Assembly: GCA_021372355.1 (NCBI GenBank) | Contig: JAJFUQ010000211.1 | Location: 1-35,806, forward strand | From: Nocardiaceae bacterium | Lineage (GTDB): Bacteria > Actinomycetota > Actinomycetes > Mycobacteriales > Mycobacteriaceae | Direction: 5' to 3' | Length of the DNA stretch: 35,806 nucleotides | Shown here: piece after piece, positions 1-9,150 of the stretch | Layout: the number at the start of each line of letters is the position of its first letter | Position numbering within the stretch: position 1 is the stretch's first letter | Position numbers and translations under genes: made by a program | The notes under the pieces: generated by a model | Database searches by the model: none | What the model was told of the DNA's origin: nothing | Seen by the model: the letters and a program-made list of their open reading frames with translations, nothing else

Positions 1-119
1 ACATCGCCCTAGCCAACGACCCCGCACATCGGGAAGAGCTCAGGTCATTGAGGAGGCTCTACATGCAACACCGACAAGTCGAAGCACTGCGGGACAAACT
101 GGCACCCCCGCCGTTCTGA
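1..119 (+). CDS. C-terminal end of an unidentified protein (cut by window start)
   Basis: Frame 3 is open from the window edge to a TGA at 117-119 and encodes a charged tail ending in LRDKLAPPPF. The visible 38 or so residues contain Arg/Glu/Leu-rich helical sequence (EELRSLRRLYMQHRQ) and no diagnostic motif. It converges on the carboxyltransferase gene that ends at 146, leaving 26 bases between the stops. The family cannot be named from this fragment, and it could be a chance open frame. Confidence 0.4.
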   Translation, partial: IALANDPAHREELRSLRRLYMQHRQVEALRDKLAPPPF

Positions 120-145
120 GAATCAGACGACGGTGGCCAGAGCTG

Positions 146-1525
146 TCACTTCGCCGGGCGTTTGACTCCCAGATCCCGGTACCGCCGGACTCGCCTCTTG
201 AGGTTGACGGGCTTCAACCCCGCCAACTCCTTGCCGATCGCGGCAACCATGTCCGCGATGAAGTCGCCCGACTCGGAGATCACCACATCGACGACGCCGT
301 CGTCGTGGAGGTCACCCGCTCCGATTCGCTGCTGTTCAGCCAACTCGGCAGCGTGTTCGGTGTCGCGGTAGACGATGGCACTGGCGCCCTCCGGCGGCAG
401 CGGCGAGAGCCAGCCGTTCTCGGCCGCGATGACCCGATCCGCGGGCAACAGAGCCAACGCGCCACCACCGGTTCCCTGCCCGAGAAGCACTGCGAGCGTG
501 CGGGTTTCGAGCGTGACGAGGTCGGCGATACAACGTGCGATCTCGGGCGCGAGGCCGCGCTCCTCGGCCTCCTTCGACAGCGAGGCGCCAACCGTGTCGA
601 TGACGGTGACGAGCGGAATCTGCAGTTCCTCCGCCAACTTCATTGCGCGGCGTGCTTCGCGAAGAGCCGCAGGGCCCATCGACTCGCCGCCGCGCCGGTC
701 CTGACCGAACAGCACGCAGGGCTGACCGTGAAAGCGTGCGAGCGACAACAGGACGGTGCGGTCGAGTTCGCCTTGGCCCGTTCCGCTCAACGGCACCCGC
801 TCCGTCGCCCGGCGCAGGAGGTCACGAATGCCGGGTCGGTCGGGTCGTCGGGTCGCGAGCACCGAGGTCCAAGAATGGCGACCGTAGGCCGTCGGTGGAG
901 AAGCGATCCGCGTCGGCTTCGTTTCTCCGGTCATCACGATGAGCGCCCGGTGCACGATGTGGCGGAACACCTTCACCGGCACGACGCCGTCGATCACACC
1001 GTTTCGGTACAGGTTCTCCGAAACCTGGACGCCCTCGGGAAACTCTTCACCATAGAGCGCCGAGTACACGCGCGGACCGAGGAACCCGACGAGGGCGCCC
1101 GGCTCGGCGAACGTGATGTGCCCGAGCGAACCCCATGACGCGAAAACGCCACCCATCGTGGGACTTCGCAGATAGACGACGTACGGGAGGTGCGCCGCCC
1201 GGTGGGCTGCCACCGCCGCCGACACCTTGATCATCTGGACGAACGCCAGAGTTCCCTCTTGCATCCGGGTCCCGCCGGACGCCGGGGACGCGATCAAGGG
1301 AAGCTTCGCGGCGGTCGCCTTCTCGATCGCCTCCACGAGGCGTTCCGCGGTCGCGACTCCGATCGAACCCGCCTGGTAGGCGAACTCCCCCGCGACCATG
1401 GCCACGCGCCGACCCCGGATGCGCAGTTCGCCGGTGATGACCGACTCTTCCCAGCCTGGTGGGTCCCACGAGACGAACGAGCCCGCATCCGCAATCGCCT
1501 CGACGAACTCGTTCGCAGAGGTCAT
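146..1525 (-). CDS. Acyl-CoA carboxylase carboxyltransferase, fused beta/alpha type (AccD3-like)
   Basis: A 459-residue carboxyltransferase in which a beta-like half (about 1-230) and an alpha-like half (about 240-459) are joined, as in actinobacterial AccD3 proteins. The crotonase-fold oxyanion segments are visible as SGGTRMQEG near residue 84 and as GQGTGGGALAL in the C-terminal half. The N-terminal CxxC zinc ribbon of E. coli AccD is absent. The family transfers carboxyl from carboxybiotin to an acyl-CoA and needs a separate biotin carboxylase/BCCP subunit, which is not nearby. The ATG overlaps the sthA stop by one base (TGATG), so it is probably translationally coupled and the last gene of the bioF-bioD-sthA operon. 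A biotin-dependent enzyme co-transcribed with biotin synthesis genes makes physiological sense. The actual acyl-CoA substrate is unknown. Confidence 0.85.
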   Translation of the reverse strand: MTSANEFVEAIADAGSFVSWDPPGWEESVITGELRIRGRRVAMVAGEFAYQAGSIGVATAERLVEAIEKATAAKLPLIASPASGGTRMQEGTLAFVQMIKVSAAVAAHRAAHLPYVVYLRSPTMGGVFASWGSLGHITFAEPGALVGFLGPRVYSALYGEEFPEGVQVSENLYRNGVIDGVVPVKVFRHIVHRALIVMTGETKPTRIASPPTAYGRHSWTSVLATRRPDRPGIRDLLRRATERVPLSGTGQGELDRTVLLSLARFHGQPCVLFGQDRRGGESMGPAALREARRAMKLAEELQIPLVTVIDTVGASLSKEAEERGLAPEIARCIADLVTLETRTLAVLLGQGTGGGALALLPADRVIAAENGWLSPLPPEGASAIVYRDTEHAAELAEQQRIGAGDLHDDGVVDVVISESGDFIADMVAAIGKELAGLKPVNLKRRVRRYRDLGVKRPAK

Positions 1526-2925
1526 CAGGTCAACGCCTCTAGCTGGCGGATCTTGTTCGTCGCGTCGAGCGCGGCGACCTTGTACGACTCGGCGAGGGTC
1601 GGGTAGTTGAACACCCCGTCCATGAGGTAGTCGACGGTGCCGTCACAGCCCATCACGGCTTGGCCGATGTGTACGAGCTCGGTAGCCTGCGTGCCAAAGA
1701 TGTGCACGCCGAGTACCTTTCGCGTCTCTGTCGACACCAGCAGCTTGAGCACGCCGTAGGAATCGCCCAGGATCTGTCCGCGGGCCAACTCGCGGTAACG
1801 CGAGATTCCCACCTCGAACGGGACCTTTGCCTTGGTCAGCTCATGTTCGGTCTTACCCACGTAGCTGATCTCGGGGATCGTGTAGATGCCGATCGGCTGC
1901 AGGTCGCTCATCTGATGAATCGGATCTCCACAGGCGTGGTGCGCGGCAACGCGACCCTGTTCCATCGATGTTGCGGCGAGTGCCGGGAATCCGATGACAT
2001 CGCCGACCGCGTAGATGTGGTCGACCGCTGTCCGGTAGTTCTCGTCGACCTCGATGCGACCCCGGTCGTCGGCTTTGAGGCCGGCGTTCTCGAGCTCGAG
2101 CGCCTCGGTGACACCCTGCCGTCCCGCCGAGTACATGACCGTCTCGGCCGCGATCTTCTTGCCGGATTCGAGGATCGTGACGGCGCCTTGGTCGTACTTC
2201 TCGACCGACACCACTGACTCGCCCATCCGGAAGGTCACCGCAAGATCCCGCAGTTGGTACTTGAGCGCTTCGACGACTTCCTTGTCGAGAAATTCGAGCA
2301 TGTTCTCGCGCTTCTCGATGACGGTCACCCGCGTCCCGAGCGCGGCGAACATCGACGCGTACTCGATGCCGATCACCCCGGCCCCGACCACGACCATCGA
2401 GCGCGGCACGCCTTCGAGCTGCAGGATTCCGTCGGAGTCGATGATCGTGCGGTTGTCGAACTCGACGGTCGAAGGACGGGCCGGACGCGTACCGGTTGCG
2501 AGGATGACCTTCTCGGCCGTGATGTGGCGGGCTGTCGCAGTGCCGTCGTTGATCTCGAGAGTGTGCGGATCGACGAAATGCCCGGTGCCCTGGATGAGGT
2601 GCACGTGGTTGCGTGTGAGCTGGCTCCGAACGACGTCGACCTGACGGTTCACCACGTGCTGGGTGCGCGCGTGGAGGTCCTCGACGGTGATGTCTTCCTT
2701 GACCCGATAGGCCGCGCCGTACATTTCGCGCTGGTTCATACCGGTCAGGTAGACGACGGCTTCACGCAGGGACTTCGACGGGATCGTGCCGGTGTTGATG
2801 CAGACTCCGCCGACCATTCCTCGGCGCTCGACGATGGCCACCTTCTTCCCGAGTTTCGCGGCAGCGATCGCCGCCCGCTGACCGCTGGGACCGGAGCCGA
2901 GAATCACTACGTCGAAGTCGTTCAC
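1525..2925 (-). CDS. sthA: Soluble (Si-specific) NAD(P)+ transhydrogenase
   Basis: A flavoprotein of about 466 residues in the pyridine nucleotide-disulfide oxidoreductase family. The FAD-binding motif [17 protein letters not shown] is at the N-terminus. The segment [17 protein letters not shown] has a single Cys where disulfide reductases have CxxxxC, which is the SthA pattern. The NAD(P)-binding motif [19 protein letters not shown] is mid-protein and the second FAD motif is YAVGDVIG. SthA balances NADH and NADPH in the cytosol. I chose the GTG at 2925 ([12 protein letters not shown]) because it sits right before the conserved FAD strand. The frame stays open upstream to 3063, but that part is antisense-like sequence overlapping bioD. 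It starts 11 bases after the bioD stop and overlaps the carboxyltransferase gene by one base. Confidence 0.9.
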   Translation of the reverse strand: MNDFDVVILGSGPSGQRAAIAAAKLGKKVAIVERRGMVGGVCINTGTIPSKSLREAVVYLTGMNQREMYGAAYRVKEDITVEDLHARTQHVVNRQVDVVRSQLTRNHVHLIQGTGHFVDPHTLEINDGTATARHITAEKVILATGTRPARPSTVEFDNRTIIDSDGILQLEGVPRSMVVVGAGVIGIEYASMFAALGTRVTVIEKRENMLEFLDKEVVEALKYQLRDLAVTFRMGESVVSVEKYDQGAVTILESGKKIAAETVMYSAGRQGVTEALELENAGLKADDRGRIEVDENYRTAVDHIYAVGDVIGFPALAATSMEQGRVAAHHACGDPIHQMSDLQPIGIYTIPEISYVGKTEHELTKAKVPFEVGISRYRELARGQILGDSYGVLKLLVSTETRKVLGVHIFGTQATELVHIGQAVMGCDGTVDYLMDGVFNYPTLAESYKVAALDATNKIRQLEALT

Positions 2926-2936
2926 ATAGCCGATTC

Positions 2937-3593
2937 TTACTCCGCATCGACCCATTCGGCAGCGCGGTTGGTGAACTCGATGCCGGACAGTTGTCCTGCT
3001 CCGGCCGGGATCGAGCCGATGATCCGAGTGCCGGTCACGCGGGGCAGGTCCTCGAGGTTGCAACGTTCGGCGAGGTCTGGTTCGCTCGGCCAGCTGCCGA
3101 TGATCAGGCCTTTGACCTTGACACCCGCCGCCTCGATCGCGCGGACGGTCAGCTCGGAATGGTTCAACGTCCCGAGACCCGACGCCGCCACGACCACGAC
3201 AGGTGCACCAAGTTCGCGCGCGACGTCGAGCAGCGTGAACTCACCGATCCGGACCAGAATTCCTCCGGCACCTTCGACGATGACGAGGTCCTCGACGCAC
3301 TTGCGCACCACGGAGACCACCTCGTCGAGCGAGAGGAACCGCATTCCGCTCCGCCGAGCCGCAGTGTCCGGCGCGAGTGGCTCCGGGTACCGAATCAATT
3401 CGATCGTGCGGACGCCGGAAACCAGACGGGCGACATCGTCGACGTCGCCGACCTCGCCGGCCAGTACCCCGGTCTGTGCCGGCTTGATGACGACCACCGA
3501 CTGGCCCTTCGCGAGTGCACGCGCGGCGAGCGCTGCGGTCGCGATGGTCTTTCCTACACCGGTCGAGGTGCCGGTTACCACGAGCACCGTCAC
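2937..3593 (-). CDS. bioD: Dethiobiotin synthetase
   Basis: A 218-residue P-loop protein. The N-terminal Walker [13 protein letters not shown] is the BioD signature, followed by the substrate-binding segment [10 protein letters not shown] and, near residue 105, [13 protein letters not shown]. BioD closes the ureido ring of 7,8-diaminopelargonate with CO2 and ATP to give dethiobiotin, the third step of the BioF-A-D-B pathway. The start is a GTG at 3593 that overlaps the bioF stop by four bases (GTGA), typical of translational coupling. Length matches the family (about 220-230). The next gene, sthA, begins 11 bases downstream. Confidence 0.95.
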   Translation of the reverse strand: MTVLVVTGTSTGVGKTIATAALAARALAKGQSVVVIKPAQTGVLAGEVGDVDDVARLVSGVRTIELIRYPEPLAPDTAARRSGMRFLSLDEVVSVVRKCVEDLVIVEGAGGILVRIGEFTLLDVARELGAPVVVVAASGLGTLNHSELTVRAIEAAGVKVKGLIIGSWPSEPDLAERCNLEDLPRVTGTRIIGSIPAGAGQLSGIEFTNRAAEWVDAE

Positions 3594-4729
3594 GACGGAA
3601 CCGTCGCAAGCACCTCGGTGAGCACTGCCTCGATAGTGTCCAGATCGTCGTCGGTCAGGGTCGCACGTGCGGTCAGCCGCAGGCGGGAAGTGCCCTCCGG
3701 AACTGACGGCGGGCGGAAGCAGCCCACCCGCAGACCTCGCTCAGCACAGGCGAGCGAGGCGGCATACGCGCGTTCGGCGTCGCCGAGAACGACGGACACG
3801 ACCGCCGACTCCGGCTTGGCGGCATTGGTCGCGGCTGCGAGCCGGCGAGCATTGCGCAGCACGGCGTCGGCGCGCTCGGGTTCGGACTTCACAATCCGCA
3901 GCGCAGCACGCGCGGCACCCACCGCAGCCGGCGCGAGGCCGGTGTCGAAGATGAAGGTGCGCGCCGAGTCGACGAGGTGGTCGCGCACGCGGCCGCTGGC
4001 GAGCACCACGCCACCTTGGCTTGCCAACGCCTTCGAGAGCGTGGCCGTGATGACGAGATCCTCGGCGCCCGCGAGTCCGAGTTCATAAACCAGTCCGCGA
4101 CCCTGGCCGCGAACGCCGAGCCCGTGGGCCTCGTCCGCGACGAGAACAGCGCCGGCTCCGCGCGAGACGGCATGGAGTTCGGCAAGCGGCGCGAGGTCGC
4201 CGTCCGCGCTGAAAACCGAGTCGGTGATGACCAGAGCACGATCCTCAGTGCGTTCATTCAGTGCGCGCTCAACGGCAGCCAGATCACCATGAGCCGTGAT
4301 GACAACACGCGCCCGCGACAGCCGGCAGGCATCGACAAGCGAAGCGTGGCTGTTCGCGTCCGACACGATCAACGTGCCTCGACCCGCCAAGGACGTCACG
4401 ACGCCGAGGTTCGCGGCGTAACCCGACGCGAACACCAATCCCGTTTCAGCGCCAGTGAACTCGGCGAGTTCCTGTTCAAGATCGTGGTGCTCGGCGGTCG
4501 TTCCGGTGACGAGACGCGACCCGGTCGAGCCCGTGCCCCACCGTCGGATCGAATCGATGGCACCGGCGATGACGTCGGGATGATCGACGAGCCCGAGGTA
4601 GTCGTTCGAAGCCAGGTCGATCATCGGGTCCAGCTCCGGACGCGGGCGCAATGCGCGGCGCAGCCCTGCTGCCCGTCGCTCCGCCGCATACTGATCAAGC
4701 CAGCTCAGCGGGTCTTTCTTCGTACCCAC
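3590..4729 (-). CDS. bioF: 8-amino-7-oxononanoate synthase
   Basis: A 379-residue PLP-dependent alpha-oxoamine synthase that condenses a pimeloyl thioester with L-alanine, the first ring-forming step of biotin synthesis. Visible motifs are ASNDYLGL near residue 40, [12 protein letters not shown] (substrate/PLP pocket), [12 protein letters not shown] (PLP-binding Asp) and [13 protein letters not shown], containing the Schiff-base Lys. The start is a GTG at 4729 with no clear Shine-Dalgarno. A -10-like TACTCT (4743-4738) ends 8 bases before it, so the transcript may be leaderless. A BioQ-type palindrome lies 20 bases upstream. It is the first gene of the bioF-bioD-sthA-accD operon; bioA lies about 6.7 kb away and bioB is not in the window. 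Confidence 0.95.
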   Translation of the reverse strand: MGTKKDPLSWLDQYAAERRAAGLRRALRPRPELDPMIDLASNDYLGLVDHPDVIAGAIDSIRRWGTGSTGSRLVTGTTAEHHDLEQELAEFTGAETGLVFASGYAANLGVVTSLAGRGTLIVSDANSHASLVDACRLSRARVVITAHGDLAAVERALNERTEDRALVITDSVFSADGDLAPLAELHAVSRGAGAVLVADEAHGLGVRGQGRGLVYELGLAGAEDLVITATLSKALASQGGVVLASGRVRDHLVDSARTFIFDTGLAPAAVGAARAALRIVKSEPERADAVLRNARRLAAATNAAKPESAVVSVVLGDAERAYAASLACAERGLRVGCFRPPSVPEGTSRLRLTARATLTDDDLDTIEAVLTEVLATVPS

Positions 4730-4749
4730 AAGAACTGAGAGTACCCGAC

Positions 4750-4764
4750 TTGAACGGTGTTCAA
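4750..4764. promoter_or_regulatory. BioQ-type operator in front of bioF
   Basis: TTGAACGGTGTTCAA is a perfect 6-3-6 palindrome, starting 20 bases upstream of the bioF GTG. Its core TGAAC-N3-GTTCA is one base-swap from TGAAC-N3-GTTAC, the motif described for the TetR-type biotin repressor BioQ of Corynebacterium. On the minus strand the palindrome itself supplies a -35-like TTGAAC, with TACTCT as -10 at 4743-4738, so a bound repressor would block RNA polymerase. Flanking CCCGAC...GTCGGG extends the dyad (4744-4773), and in RNA the same sequence could act as a weak terminator for the GMC oxidoreductase gene. A bioQ gene is not seen in this window. Confidence 0.7.
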
Positions 4765-4774
4765 GTAGTCGGGC

Positions 4775-6364
4775 TCATCCCGCCTTGATCAAGTCCGCCG
4801 CCTTCTCGCCGATGACGACGGATGGCGCATGGGTATGACCGCGGATGATGGTCGGCATCACCGAGGCATCCGCGATGCGCAAGCCTTCGACACCGCGGAC
4901 CTTCAGGTCCGGCGTGACGACGCTCGATGGGTCGCTGCCCATCCGGCACGTCGAGGTCGGGTGGTAGAGCGTGTGCGAATAGTTCGTCAGCGCATCCACG
5001 AGCGTCTCCTCGATCGTCGCCTTCTCGTGCTTGGGCTGCGCGAAGGCGCCCAGCCGCGCCCCGAGCGGTGCGGTGGTCACGATGTTGTGCGCGATTCGCA
5101 GGCCCGCCATGATCGTCGCCCGGTCCGAACCGTCCGGGTCGGAGAGGTAGCGCGGGTCGACGATGACCTTCCCCGATGGGTCACCGGCGGCGAGCGCCAC
5201 GGTCCCCCGACTCTTCGGCTGCAGCAGAATCGGGCCGAGCGCGATCGCATGCCCGGTGGGATCCGGGCCGATGCCCTCGTCGAAGAACGGCGCCGGCCCG
5301 AAGATGATCTCGAGGTCTGGATGGTCGAGTTCCGGCCTGCTGCGCACGAATCCGTACGCCTCACCGACATTCGACGTGAGCATTCCCCGTCGACGCGTCA
5401 GGTAATTGAGCAGTTCGAGCGGCTTCTCGGCATCGAACAGTGTGTCCGAGTCGACGGAGAAGCCGATGAGCGACACCAGGTGGTCGGTGAGATTCTTCCC
5501 GACCTCAGGCGCGGCCGCGACAACCGGTATTCCTGCGGATTTCAACTCCACCGGGTCCCCGATCCCCGAAAGCATGAGGATCTGGGGAGTGTTGATCGCG
5601 CCCGCGCAAACGATGATCTCCTTAGCGGCTTCGATCTGCCGAGGCTGGCCCTTGTGCGTGTAAAACACCGATCGAGCGCGCGTGCGGTCGAAGCCGATGC
5701 GGTCGACGTTCGCGCCGGTGATCACCGACAGGTTCTTGCGCTTGGACGCCGGCTTCAGATAGGCGTCAGCGGTGCTGCACCGCGCACCGTTGCGCTGCGT
5801 CACCCGCGTTTCGGTGAAACCCTCCGGCGCGGGAGTGTTCGCACGTTCGACGAAGTAGCCGGCGCCGAGGGCCGCGGTGAGGAAGTCCTTGGTCCAGTGC
5901 CGTGGACTCCGCTGCTTCGAAATCGTCAGCGGGCCGTCGTACCCCTCGTCATCGGCCTGCGCATCGTAGAGCGCTTCGATCCGGGTGAAGTACTGCGCAA
6001 CATTCGCGAACGACCACTGTTCGCCGGCCGCGGCGGCCCACTGGTCGTAGTCGGCTGCGAATCCGCGCACCCACATCATCGCGTTCATTGACGATGATCC
6101 GCCCAGGGTCTTCCCGCGCGGATAGAAGATCGCCCGATTTCCGAGTTCCGGCTGGGGTGCCGTCCGGTAGTTCCAGTCGGAGTCGGTTTGGAACAGCTTC
6201 GAGAACGCGGCCGGAATGTGGATGAACTTGTTCTTGTCCGGCCCACCCGCCTCGAGCACGACGACCGTGCTGCTTGATTGTTCGGACAGCCGCGAAGCGA
6301 CGACAGCGCCCGCCGACCCGGTCCCGATCACGACGTAATCCGCAACTGCCGGAAGAGAAGCCAT
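4775..6364 (-). CDS. GMC-family FAD oxidoreductase (choline dehydrogenase-like)
   Basis: A protein of about 529 residues with all the glucose-methanol-choline oxidoreductase landmarks: the FAD dinucleotide-binding motif VIGTGSAGAVVASRLSE at the N-terminus, GMC signature 1 GKTLGGSSSMNAMMWVRG near residue 85, signature 2 GAINTPQILMLSGIG near residue 255, and the C-terminal His region HTLYHPTSTCRMG with GHTHAPSVVIGEKAAD. It oxidises an alcohol with FAD; the substrate cannot be told. I chose the ATG at 6364; a GTG three codons upstream (6373) is equally possible. It follows the hydroxyacid dehydrogenase gene by about 40 bases and is probably the last gene of the peptide/ABC/kinase transcription unit, just before the separately promoted bioF. 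Confidence 0.88.
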   Translation of the reverse strand: MASLPAVADYVVIGTGSAGAVVASRLSEQSSSTVVVLEAGGPDKNKFIHIPAAFSKLFQTDSDWNYRTAPQPELGNRAIFYPRGKTLGGSSSMNAMMWVRGFAADYDQWAAAAGEQWSFANVAQYFTRIEALYDAQADDEGYDGPLTISKQRSPRHWTKDFLTAALGAGYFVERANTPAPEGFTETRVTQRNGARCSTADAYLKPASKRKNLSVITGANVDRIGFDRTRARSVFYTHKGQPRQIEAAKEIIVCAGAINTPQILMLSGIGDPVELKSAGIPVVAAAPEVGKNLTDHLVSLIGFSVDSDTLFDAEKPLELLNYLTRRRGMLTSNVGEAYGFVRSRPELDHPDLEIIFGPAPFFDEGIGPDPTGHAIALGPILLQPKSRGTVALAAGDPSGKVIVDPRYLSDPDGSDRATIMAGLRIAHNIVTTAPLGARLGAFAQPKHEKATIEETLVDALTNYSHTLYHPTSTCRMGSDPSSVVTPDLKVRGVEGLRIADASVMPTIIRGHTHAPSVVIGEKAADLIKAG

Positions 6365-6403
6365 GCGCCCCACGCTAGCCCCGGTGCGGACGCACCGTCG
6401 GTA

Positions 6404-7336
6404 TCAGAGGAAAGGTGTCTCCGGAACGGGCGTCAACGGAACAGCTCGATCGATCCAGCTGACGATGTTGTCGACGACAAGGTCGCCCATTTTGGCTCTG
6501 GTGTACTCCGATGCGCTGCCGACATGTGGCAGCAGCACGACGTTGTCGAGTTCGAGCAGCTCTCGCGCAACATGCGGTTCGTCGGCATAGACATCGAGCC
6601 CCGCGGCAGCGATGGTCCGACTTCGAAGGGCGTCGATCAATGCCGCTTCGTCGACCGTGGACCCACGACCGATGTTGATCACAACACCATCCGGGCCGAG
6701 CGCCTCGAAGACAGCTTTGTTGACCACGTTCCGGGTCTCCGCAGTTCCCGGCAGGACGACGATCAGGGTGTCACTCGCCTGCGCCAACTCCAGCAGGGTT
6801 TCGTAGTACCTCCACGGAGCTTGACGGTGCGGTCGGCGGCTGTGATAGCCGACGTCAACGCCGAACGCCTCGACCCGCCGGGCAATCGCGGTGCCGATTC
6901 GGCCCAAACCGACGATTCCCACCGTTCGGTTCCGCAACGTCAGCGGGGTCAGCCGGTACGGCGCAGAAGCCCACTTTCCAGCCCGGAGGTAGCGCTCGGC
7001 TGCCGACAGCTCTCGTACCGTCATCAACAGCAGGCCAAGGGCGGTGTCAGCGGTTTCATCGGTCAGCACATCGGGCGTGTTCGTGACGACGATGCGATGC
7101 GCGGCACAGTAATCGAGGTCGATGTTGTCGTATCCGACACCGAAATTCGCGATCAGTTCGAGCCGCGGATATTGGGCCAGGCGCTCAGCCGGCAGCGGCA
7201 CGAAGGCCCGCGCGATAGCGCGAACTGTCGCACCTGCATGCACCTCGGGCTCGAAGGAGTCCGCGAATCGGTCGGTCAACAGGGCACGGACCTGACGACT
7301 GGCGCCAAGTGACGTGACCTCGATCTTGCGGCCCAC
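6404..7336 (-). CDS. D-isomer-specific 2-hydroxyacid dehydrogenase (NAD(P)-binding)
   Basis: About 310 residues. The Rossmann motif VGLGRIGTAIARRVEAFG, the catalytic Arg in INIGRGSTVDEAAL, the DEP acid segment and the catalytic His in LLPHVGSAS are all present in the expected order. The fold resembles glyoxylate/hydroxypyruvate reductases and phosphoglycerate dehydrogenase-like enzymes, but no C-terminal regulatory domain is present. The frame opens at a TTG (7342), but the GTG at 7336 overlaps the upstream stop as TAGTG, so I take that as the start. The one-base overlap ties it to the 9-TM protein gene upstream. Substrate unknown. Confidence 0.88.
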   Translation of the reverse strand: MGRKIEVTSLGASRQVRALLTDRFADSFEPEVHAGATVRAIARAFVPLPAERLAQYPRLELIANFGVGYDNIDLDYCAAHRIVVTNTPDVLTDETADTALGLLLMTVRELSAAERYLRAGKWASAPYRLTPLTLRNRTVGIVGLGRIGTAIARRVEAFGVDVGYHSRRPHRQAPWRYYETLLELAQASDTLIVVLPGTAETRNVVNKAVFEALGPDGVVINIGRGSTVDEAALIDALRSRTIAAAGLDVYADEPHVARELLELDNVVLLPHVGSASEYTRAKMGDLVVDNIVSWIDRAVPLTPVPETPFL

Positions 7337-8250
7337 TACCAAGGCACCGACTCGGTAGACGCCACCGGCTCGCGCCCCAGCATCCCGAGCAACCTCAGCG
7401 CCGCAATCGCCAAGACCACGACGAGCACGACCCGAAGCTCACCGTTCGGGATCGGCCGCAGGATCAGCGACGCCACCTGCACCAGGCCAAACACCACCGC
7501 GACGACCGACAGCGTGTGGCGCCCGAGGACCTTGACCGGTTGCCCGAGCCCCGGAAGATACTGCGATGCGATGAGAATGAGCAGTGACGACGCCAACCAC
7601 GTCAGCGACACCACCTCGAACTTGATGCCGAGGTAGTTGACCAACATCTCGGTGTCGCCGACCGTCGCGGACACATGCGCGAGCGCCGCAAACCGGTAGG
7701 CAGCTCGACCGCCGCGCGGCTGCGCGTTCCACGCCACGACACAGAACGCCAGCCCGACGAACCCGACCACGACTGCGAGAAACCCCATCAGCCCGAGAAG
7801 GTTGTCGGCGTCCCCCGCGGGATGGCCGAAGAAGCGGCCAAGGTCCCACATCACGCCGAGCCCGAATGCACAACCGGTGATGACGAGCAGGTCCAAGGCA
7901 ACCGTGATCAAGCGCCGGGCGGCGGGCGCCAGGCACAACCCGATGATGCCCATGACCGTCACGATGGTCGCCGAATTGAAGATGACCGCGGACACCCAAT
8001 CGGGCGCGCTGACCCATTTCGTCGAGTCGAACGCGATCATCATGTTGCCCAGACCATTGAGCAATTGCCCGAATGCGAGCAGAAACCACGGCATCCGCAG
8101 CTCCGGCGCGAGTCGCTGGGCGGCGAACGCGCACGACACCGCCGCAGTGAGCCCGGCGATGACCAGCAACCAGCCGACCGTCGCCGGCAGAAACAGCCCG
8201 ATCGCGACCGCCACAACGCTCATCGTGAGAGCCGTCGTTTGCCGCGTCAT
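7336..8250 (-). CDS. Nine-TM integral membrane protein of unknown function
   Basis: A 304-residue protein made almost wholly of hydrophobic helices. I count about nine, in segments such as VVAVAIGLFLPATVGWLLVI, WFLLAFGQLLNGLGNMMIAF, LLGLMGFLAVVVGFVGLAFC and LRVVLVVVLAIAALRLLGML. There is no ABC, MFS or protease motif that I recognise. The style recalls the membrane sensor halves of some actinobacterial signalling proteins, but no output domain follows. It starts 24 bases after the kinase gene stop and overlaps the dehydrogenase gene by one base, so it belongs to the exporter/kinase transcription unit. It could be an immunity, sensor or accessory transport protein; this is only inference from position. 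Confidence 0.7.
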   Translation of the reverse strand: MTRQTTALTMSVVAVAIGLFLPATVGWLLVIAGLTAAVSCAFAAQRLAPELRMPWFLLAFGQLLNGLGNMMIAFDSTKWVSAPDWVSAVIFNSATIVTVMGIIGLCLAPAARRLITVALDLLVITGCAFGLGVMWDLGRFFGHPAGDADNLLGLMGFLAVVVGFVGLAFCVVAWNAQPRGGRAAYRFAALAHVSATVGDTEMLVNYLGIKFEVVSLTWLASSLLILIASQYLPGLGQPVKVLGRHTLSVVAVVFGLVQVASLILRPIPNGELRVVLVVVLAIAALRLLGMLGREPVASTESVPW

Positions 8251-8274
8251 AGCGACAGCGTACGGATTACGGGG

Positions 8275-9150
8275 TCATCTCACCTGCGCGTCGAGAGTCG
8301 CTTCGAGCTCCCCTAGGCGCGGCCGTGCGGTCGGATTCGGGTCCAGACAGCCATTGATGACGTTCGCCACCGCGCCAGGAAGCCGGTTTCGCGCATGTCC
8401 GGTCAGCGTGACCCGCCGGGTCAGCTGTCCGTACGGACCGCCGTTCTTCGACTCCGGGTACGGCTCGTGCCGGGTCGCAACTTCGTACAAGACCGCGCCG
8501 ATGCCCCAGACATCCGCGGAACCCGCGAGGAAGCCACCGCGGGCCTGCTCCGGCGAAAGATAGGCAGCCGTACCGATGCCGGCGTTGTACTTTCCCGGCG
8601 GCCGCGCAAGGTTGAGATCGAGCACCTTGGCCAGCCCGAAGTTCGAGACGACGTTCGTTGGCTTCAGGTCCAGGTGCAGCAAACGGCGACCGTGCAGATA
8701 TCCGACGGCAGAGCACAGATGCAGTCCGAGCGCGCACATTCCTTCCGGTGGCGTCAGGCGCCACCAGTTGTGATGGACCAGGTATTCCACTGTCGCGCCT
8801 TCGAGCGTTTCGAGGATGACCGTGGTGCGCGGCTCTTCGTGGATGCTGTAGGCCCGCACGATGTGCGGGTGCGTGCACTCCATGAGGATCTCGCCCTCGC
8901 GGCGCAGGTGCCCGCAGATGCGTTCGCTGTCGGCACGATCCGGGCGGACCATCTTTGCCGTGCAGATGCAGTGACGTTCTTCGCTCCATACCTCGTAGAT
9001 GTCGCACTCTGGGCCGCGACGATGGTGGCGTATGACTCGATATCCGTCGAGAAGGTACTTGCCTTCCGCGACGGGTGGCTCGACGTCTTCGAGTATTGGC
9101 GTAGGCCCACTGGGATGCCGATGCAAGAGACGACTAGCCAACATGTTCAC
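8275..9150 (-). CDS. Divergent soluble Ser/Thr protein kinase-like protein
   Basis: A 291-residue protein kinase fold without transmembrane segment or PASTA domain. The Gly-rich loop is degenerate (HHRRGPECDIYEV), while the subdomain II Lys (ICTAKMV) and helix C Glu (REGEILM) are present. The catalytic loop is HLDLKPTNV, with Leu instead of Arg in HRD. The DFG position reads DLN. The activation segment ends GTAAYLSPEQARG, and the helix F Asp is in SADVWGIGAV. Lys, Glu, Asp, Asn and Asp are all kept, so catalysis is plausible. The GTG start overlaps the ABC exporter stop by four bases (GTGA), showing tight coupling. By analogy with RiPP systems that use kinase-like enzymes on Ser, it might act on the upstream Ser-rich peptide, but it could equally be a general regulator. 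Confidence 0.82.
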   Translation of the reverse strand: MNMLASRLLHRHPSGPTPILEDVEPPVAEGKYLLDGYRVIRHHRRGPECDIYEVWSEERHCICTAKMVRPDRADSERICGHLRREGEILMECTHPHIVRAYSIHEEPRTTVILETLEGATVEYLVHHNWWRLTPPEGMCALGLHLCSAVGYLHGRRLLHLDLKPTNVVSNFGLAKVLDLNLARPPGKYNAGIGTAAYLSPEQARGGFLAGSADVWGIGAVLYEVATRHEPYPESKNGGPYGQLTRRVTLTGHARNRLPGAVANVINGCLDPNPTARPRLGELEATLDAQVR

